A DNA stretch of 9,823 nucleotides from Clostridia bacterium (lineage in GTDB: Bacteria; Bacillota; Clostridia; Oscillospirales; CAG-272): the NCBI GenBank assembly GCA_017452215.1, contig JAFTMU010000183.1, forward strand, positions 1-9,823, given 5' to 3'. Below the pieces are notes generated by a model. It saw only the letters and a program-made list of their open reading frames with translations. It had not been told where the DNA came from and did no database searches. The translations under genes and the position numbers were made by a program. Below, piece after piece: positions 7,044 to 9,823 of this stretch (position 1 is the stretch's first letter; each line of letters begins with the position of its first letter).

Positions 7044-7742
7044 TTAGTGAAGCTCGTCCCATGCCTTGCGCAGAGAATAGATCATTTCCTCTACCATAGC
7101 GTCGGGATCTGCTGCTTTGATGATACCGCTGGTGCTGCCCGTTGCCTGTGCACCCAGCTTGATGGTGTTATAAACGTCTTGACCGTTGGAGATGCCTGCG
7201 CCCTGCAATACCATGATATCGGGATTGATGGCACGTACCTTTTCGATGGTCTCGATAACGTAGTTGGAATCACTTGTTTTACCCGTTCCGATCAGCTCGG
7301 TGGGCTCTGCCACCAGCAGATTGGGGGAAAGCTTTGCGATGGCAACCAGCTCGTCAACCGTATCGGCGCAAACGATGGTAGCAAGTCCTACCTCATCAGC
7401 ACGAATAATGGTCTTTTCTACTTCCTCCAGGGTCAGCTTCTTTTCGGCGTGGTTGAGCATAACGCCAACGGCTCCTGCCGCCTTGACTGCCTCGGGAAGA
7501 ACCGAGCCGAGACCTCTGCCTACGGGCAGATAGTCCATATGCTGTGCAAATACCAAAATACGCTCGGTGTTCTGTGCCAGGAGACTGATATCGGTGTACT
7601 GAGGGGTAACGATGATATCCACGTCATACTTCATGGCAACACGGTCAATGGTCTTTGCCAGCTTGAGCATTTGCTCGCCGTAAAGGTATGCCTTGGGGCC
7701 TACTTCAAAGAACGGCGGTTTGATGCTGAAATTCTTTAACAT
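7044..7742 (-). CDS. Triose-phosphate isomerase homologue, short archaeal-like type
   Basis: A 232-residue TIM-barrel protein that resembles the short archaeal triose-phosphate isomerases more than the 250-residue bacterial type. Visible are the catalytic Lys17 (GPKAYL), AQHMD (66-70), the catalytic His98 in LNHAEKKLTLEEVE (96-109), the catalytic Glu146 with the flexible loop in AEPTELIGTG (145-154), and the phosphate-binding GAGISNG (181-187). The residue two before the catalytic Lys is Gly15, where TIMs have a conserved Asn. It should interconvert an aldose- and a ketose-phosphate; glyceraldehyde-3-P/dihydroxyacetone-P is the default, and a four-carbon substrate, as for L-erythrulose-1-phosphate isomerases, is an alternative. 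The ATG at 7742 has an AAGGAA site 7 nt upstream. It is probably not the housekeeping tpiA, since it sits in a catabolic operon rather than with gapA/pgk. Confidence 0.87.
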   Translation of the reverse strand: MLKNFSIKPPFFEVGPKAYLYGEQMLKLAKTIDRVAMKYDVDIIVTPQYTDISLLAQNTERILVFAQHMDYLPVGRGLGSVLPEAVKAAGAVGVMLNHAEKKLTLEEVEKTIIRADEVGLATIVCADTVDELVAIAKLSPNLLVAEPTELIGTGKTSDSNYVIETIEKVRAINPDIMVLQGAGISNGQDVYNTIKLGAQATGSTSGIIKAADPDAMVEEMIYSLRKAWDELH

Positions 7743-7758
7743 GTTAATTTCCTTTCCG

Positions 7759-7782
7759 TTTTAACGGCACAACCCGTTAAAA
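7759..7782 (-). other. Intercistronic hairpin spanning the aldolase stop codon
   Basis: Arms 7759-7767 and 7774-7782 form a perfect 9-bp stem with a 6-nt loop. The right arm contains the aldolase stop codon (7777-7779), and the structure ends only a few bases before the ribosome site of the TIM-like gene (7748-7755). No U-tract follows. It could modulate translation of the next gene or mRNA processing; translating ribosomes would melt it. Confidence 0.5.
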
Positions 7783-8451
7783 ATCCAAAATACTCTTATC
7801 CCCGTAAACAGCCTTCCAATCCTTGGCAAAGCCGGCAATTGCCGCATCGTTCATGGGGTGAGTGATCAGCCCCTTGAACAGATGCGCATCAATGGTTGCG
7901 TTATGGCAACCCGAAAGTGCGCATTTGTGGATCTGCTCACAGCTCTTGAAGCTCGCCGCCAGAACCTGACAATCCAGACCGTAAATTGCAAATTGCTTTA
8001 CGATCTCTCCCACGACACTGACACCGTCCTCAATAATATTATCCAAACGGTTGACATAGGGGGCGACGTACGAGGCGCCCGCCTTTGCCGCCATCAATGC
8101 CTGGGCAGGAGTAAAGATCGCCGTCATAGTGACCTTGATCCCCTTCTCCTTGAGCATCATGGTAGCCTTGAGACCTTCCTCGCAGATCGGGATCTTGATG
8201 CAGAATGCACCGCCTACGGTATTTTTAATAAATACGGCCTCCTCTACCATCTTCTCCGCCTTTTCCTGTACGGTTTGAATATGCAAGGTTTTTTCGGGTC
8301 CGATGATATTACGAATCTCCTTGATCAGGGCGATAAAATCGGTTTTCTCCTTAGCGATCAGCGTTGGATTGGTGGTAACGCCCGAAATCGGATAAAATTC
8401 GTTGCAATGGCGAATATCCTCCAAATTTGCCGTATCGATCAAATAGTTCAT
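7777..8451 (-). CDS. fsa: FSA-type fructose-6-phosphate aldolase / small transaldolase
   Basis: A 224-residue class I aldolase of the small transaldolase group. Asp6 in LIDTAN, GVTTNPTLIAK (24-34), the Schiff-base Lys86 in CIKIP (84-88), VAPYVNRLD (129-137) and LAASFKS (164-170) are all in place. The VAPYVNR and AASFK elements are closer to E. coli FSA than to MipB-type transaldolases. FSA cleaves fructose 6-phosphate, or joins dihydroxyacetone and glyceraldehyde 3-phosphate; the transaldolase alternative transfers the dihydroxyacetone unit. The two activities cannot be fully told apart by eye. The ATG at 8451 has an AAAGGA site nearby. The TIM-like gene, which would handle its triose product, begins 34 nt downstream. 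Confidence 0.9.
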   Translation of the reverse strand: MNYLIDTANLEDIRHCNEFYPISGVTTNPTLIAKEKTDFIALIKEIRNIIGPEKTLHIQTVQEKAEKMVEEAVFIKNTVGGAFCIKIPICEEGLKATMMLKEKGIKVTMTAIFTPAQALMAAKAGASYVAPYVNRLDNIIEDGVSVVGEIVKQFAIYGLDCQVLAASFKSCEQIHKCALSGCHNATIDAHLFKGLITHPMNDAAIAGFAKDWKAVYGDKSILDF

Positions 8452-8496
8452 TGGTTTTGTCCTTTCTTTTTTGGGGAAGCTTGATGTTTACCTTGG

Positions 8497-8528
8497 AAGG
8501 GGCGCTGCGCAGCAGCGCAACACCCCTT
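8497..8528 (-). other. Intercistronic hairpin between the NagB-like and aldolase genes
   Basis: Arms 8497-8509 and 8516-8528 pair over 13 bp around a 6-nt loop in the 116-nt gap. Two of the pairs are G-U wobbles in the minus-strand RNA but would be C-A mismatches in plus-strand RNA, so the structure is made for the operon transcript. There is no U-tract after it. It is a candidate stabiliser, processing site or partial attenuator separating the NagA/NagB-like genes from the rest. I see no coding frame in the gap. Confidence 0.65.
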
Positions 8529-8567
8529 GATCGGATTATCGTCAGTTAATCTGCCGATACCGTAAGA

Positions 8568-9557
8568 TCAATATCCGACCTTTTCCCAGCACTCAAAGGG
8601 AGCAGCGAGCTCGTCGCTTACAAGCACCTGAGTCTTCATGGTCTGAAGCATGGAAGAAGGAATCTCAGGCGTTACAGGTCCGTGGAGAACGAGACGGGAG
8701 GTCATTCTCTGCCAAGAGGAGAAGGTGCCGTTGGTCATCAGAGCGTGAACCTCAATTCTCTCTCTTGCATTCTTTACGTCAACAGGACCGATGGTTGCAG
8801 CCTTGGGAGGTACGGATTGCATGTATCCGGACTGACCGAATACACCGTGGAGAGAGTTCTGAGCAACGGTAAGAGGATGCAGGGTTACGATGCGAGCCTC
8901 CATGTTGAGCCACTCGTCGATATCGTAGCTACCGTCTGCCTTCTTTGCAGGGAAGAAATCGTCAACAGGATCGATGAACGCCATGTGACCGGTCCATCCG
9001 GGAGAGGAGGAGCAGATATCAGCGCCGCCCTCACCAATCTCGGTGATCAGCTTGGAATAGTGACCGATATTCTTGTTGGTAGGATAGTGAACATTTTCCA
9101 TGGGCATACGGAGCTTGGGATCGATCTGGTATACAAAGTACTTGAGCATGGAATGTGCAAAGCCTGCCTCATAGGTCTCGGGAGCGATGTTGCCCATATC
9201 GTCAGCCCACTCGTCCATTGCAAAGATATGTACCTTGGAGCAATCTACCTTGAAGTAGTTGATCAGCTGTGCCAAAGGAATGTAAGTGTCGGGCTCGGGG
9301 TTACCAAGGATCATGGTGAACTTTCTTCCCGCCTCGCTCGCCTCCTTCAAACGGGAGAACAGGGTTGCGATCAGAACGGGATGGGGGTTCATCATAACCT
9401 TGATGTTGAATTCGGGGTGATGCCAAGGATCACGGTATTCAAGATCGGTTCCGCTGATCTTGCGCAAGCGCTCGCAGAGCTCACGGTCCTTAAAGGGAAC
9501 GTAATCGGGGCACTTAAAATCAAACTTCGTAGGGGGATCAAAGATAATGTCTTTCAT
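8568..9557 (-). CDS. NagB-like glucosamine-6-phosphate deaminase/isomerase homologue, diverged
   Basis: A 329-residue protein with the NagB fold signatures. These are LGNPEPDTYIPL (84-95) for the sugar-phosphate loop, FAMDEW (112-117, Asp115 matching the NagB proton-abstracting Asp), PGWTGHMAFIDP (186-197), VPPKAATIGPVDVKNARE (249-266) and HGPVTPEIPSSMLQ (292-305). NagB converts glucosamine 6-phosphate to fructose 6-phosphate and ammonia. In NagB the third block reads DGH followed by NE; here it is TGH (189-191) and ID, so the catalytic Asp is Thr189 and the Glu is Asp196, while His191 is kept. There is also an N-terminal extension of roughly 50-60 residues. The reaction or substrate is therefore likely to differ. 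The ATG at 9557 has AGGAG 7 nt upstream. It is 36 nt downstream of the NagA-like gene. Confidence 0.82.
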   Translation of the reverse strand: MKDIIFDPPTKFDFKCPDYVPFKDRELCERLRKISGTDLEYRDPWHHPEFNIKVMMNPHPVLIATLFSRLKEASEAGRKFTMILGNPEPDTYIPLAQLINYFKVDCSKVHIFAMDEWADDMGNIAPETYEAGFAHSMLKYFVYQIDPKLRMPMENVHYPTNKNIGHYSKLITEIGEGGADICSSSPGWTGHMAFIDPVDDFFPAKKADGSYDIDEWLNMEARIVTLHPLTVAQNSLHGVFGQSGYMQSVPPKAATIGPVDVKNARERIEVHALMTNGTFSSWQRMTSRLVLHGPVTPEIPSSMLQTMKTQVLVSDELAAPFECWEKVGY

Positions 9558-9593
9558 TTTTTCTCTCCTTATGTAAATTTTTTGTTTTTGAAA

Positions 9594-9823
9594 TTATGCC
9601 TTAACCGAGCCCCCAAGGAGGACACGGTGGACCTTCATCTGATAATCGACAAACACAAGGTCTGCTCTCTTCCCCTTTGCGATCTCTCCTCTGTCAAAAA
9701 GACCGATCGCCGTAGCAGGGTTGTAGGAAGCAAATTTAAACACATCTACCAGAGATGCGCCCGTGTGCTTGATCATATTGCGGCAGGCAACGTCCAAGGT
9801 CAGCTTGGAGCCTGCGATCTCGC
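9594..9823 (-). CDS. nagA: N-acetylglucosamine-6-phosphate deacetylase-like, C-terminal part (runs off right edge)
   Basis: The last 75 residues and stop codon of an amidohydrolase. The fragment opens with EIAGSKLTLDVACRN, continues with TGASLVDVFKFASYNPATAIGL and closes with DRGEIAKGKRADLVFVD and a short final strand. This order (AGS-LTLD, S-x-NPA-x-x-xGL, GxIxxGxxADLV) is the NagA C-terminus. NagA removes acetate from N-acetylglucosamine 6-phosphate. The metal ligands and catalytic Asp are upstream of the window, so activity cannot be judged, and other amidohydrolases that share the ADLV end remain possible. It is the first gene seen of the minus operon; the NagB-like gene starts 36 nt after it. 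Confidence 0.8.
   Translation of the reverse strand, partial: EIAGSKLTLDVACRNMIKHTGASLVDVFKFASYNPATAIGLFDRGEIAKGKRADLVFVDYQMKVHRVLLGGSVKA

Noticed and set aside
7011..7739. A 242-codon plus-strand open frame opposite the TIM-like gene
   Set aside because: It mirrors the coding frame of a recognisable enzyme almost end to end, and its translation matches no family I know.
1..9823. CRISPR arrays, tRNA/rRNA genes, insertion sequences and riboswitches
   Set aside because: No regularly spaced repeats, cloverleaf, transposase frame, terminal repeats or recognisable aptamer was found on either strand.

Overview
The window looks like chromosomal DNA of a mid-GC member of the Clostridia (Firmicutes), possibly a gut or anaerobic lineage. 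The evidence is the strong AGGAGG-type ribosome sites about 7 nt before most starts, sigma-A-like promoters, U-tract terminators, and proteins (PocR-domain regulator, Clostridia-style MATE, short FSA-type aldolase, archaeal-like short TIM) common in that group. Genus cannot be told from the sequence alone.

Layout. Positions 1-456 (minus) carry the N-terminal half of a PocR-type sensor or regulator that runs off the left edge. A 226-nt divergent promoter region follows (457-682), with one good promoter facing each way. Positions 683-4089 (plus) hold three co-directional genes: an EamA/DMT transporter, a Gfo/Idh/MocA oxidoreductase and a MATE exporter. The convergent gap 4090-4313 contains two strong hairpins and no gene that I can support. 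Positions 4314-9823 are entirely minus strand and form a tight catabolic operon read right to left: NagA-like deacetylase (partial, running off the right edge), NagB-like deaminase/isomerase, FSA-type aldolase, archaeal-like triose-phosphate isomerase, YjbQ-family protein, FGGY sugar kinase, SIS-domain sugar-phosphate isomerase. The operon's promoter and its uptake system are not in the window.

How the genes may work together (inference). NagA-like plus NagB-like suggests entry of an N-acetylated amino-sugar phosphate, deacetylated and then converted to a ketose phosphate. The FSA-type enzyme could split that ketose phosphate into dihydroxyacetone and glyceraldehyde 3-phosphate. The FGGY kinase could phosphorylate the dihydroxyacetone (or another ketose) and the TIM homologue could balance the triose phosphates. 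This would be a phosphofructokinase-independent amino-sugar route. Departures from the textbook families argue that the real substrate is not plain GlcNAc: the NagB homologue has Thr where the catalytic Asp of the DGH motif should be, the TIM homologue has Gly where the active-site Asn should be, and the SIS and YjbQ proteins have no place in the standard pathway. The operon is therefore the best candidate here for an undescribed pathway. Three of its intercistronic gaps hold stable hairpins without U-tracts, which may set different transcript levels along the operon.
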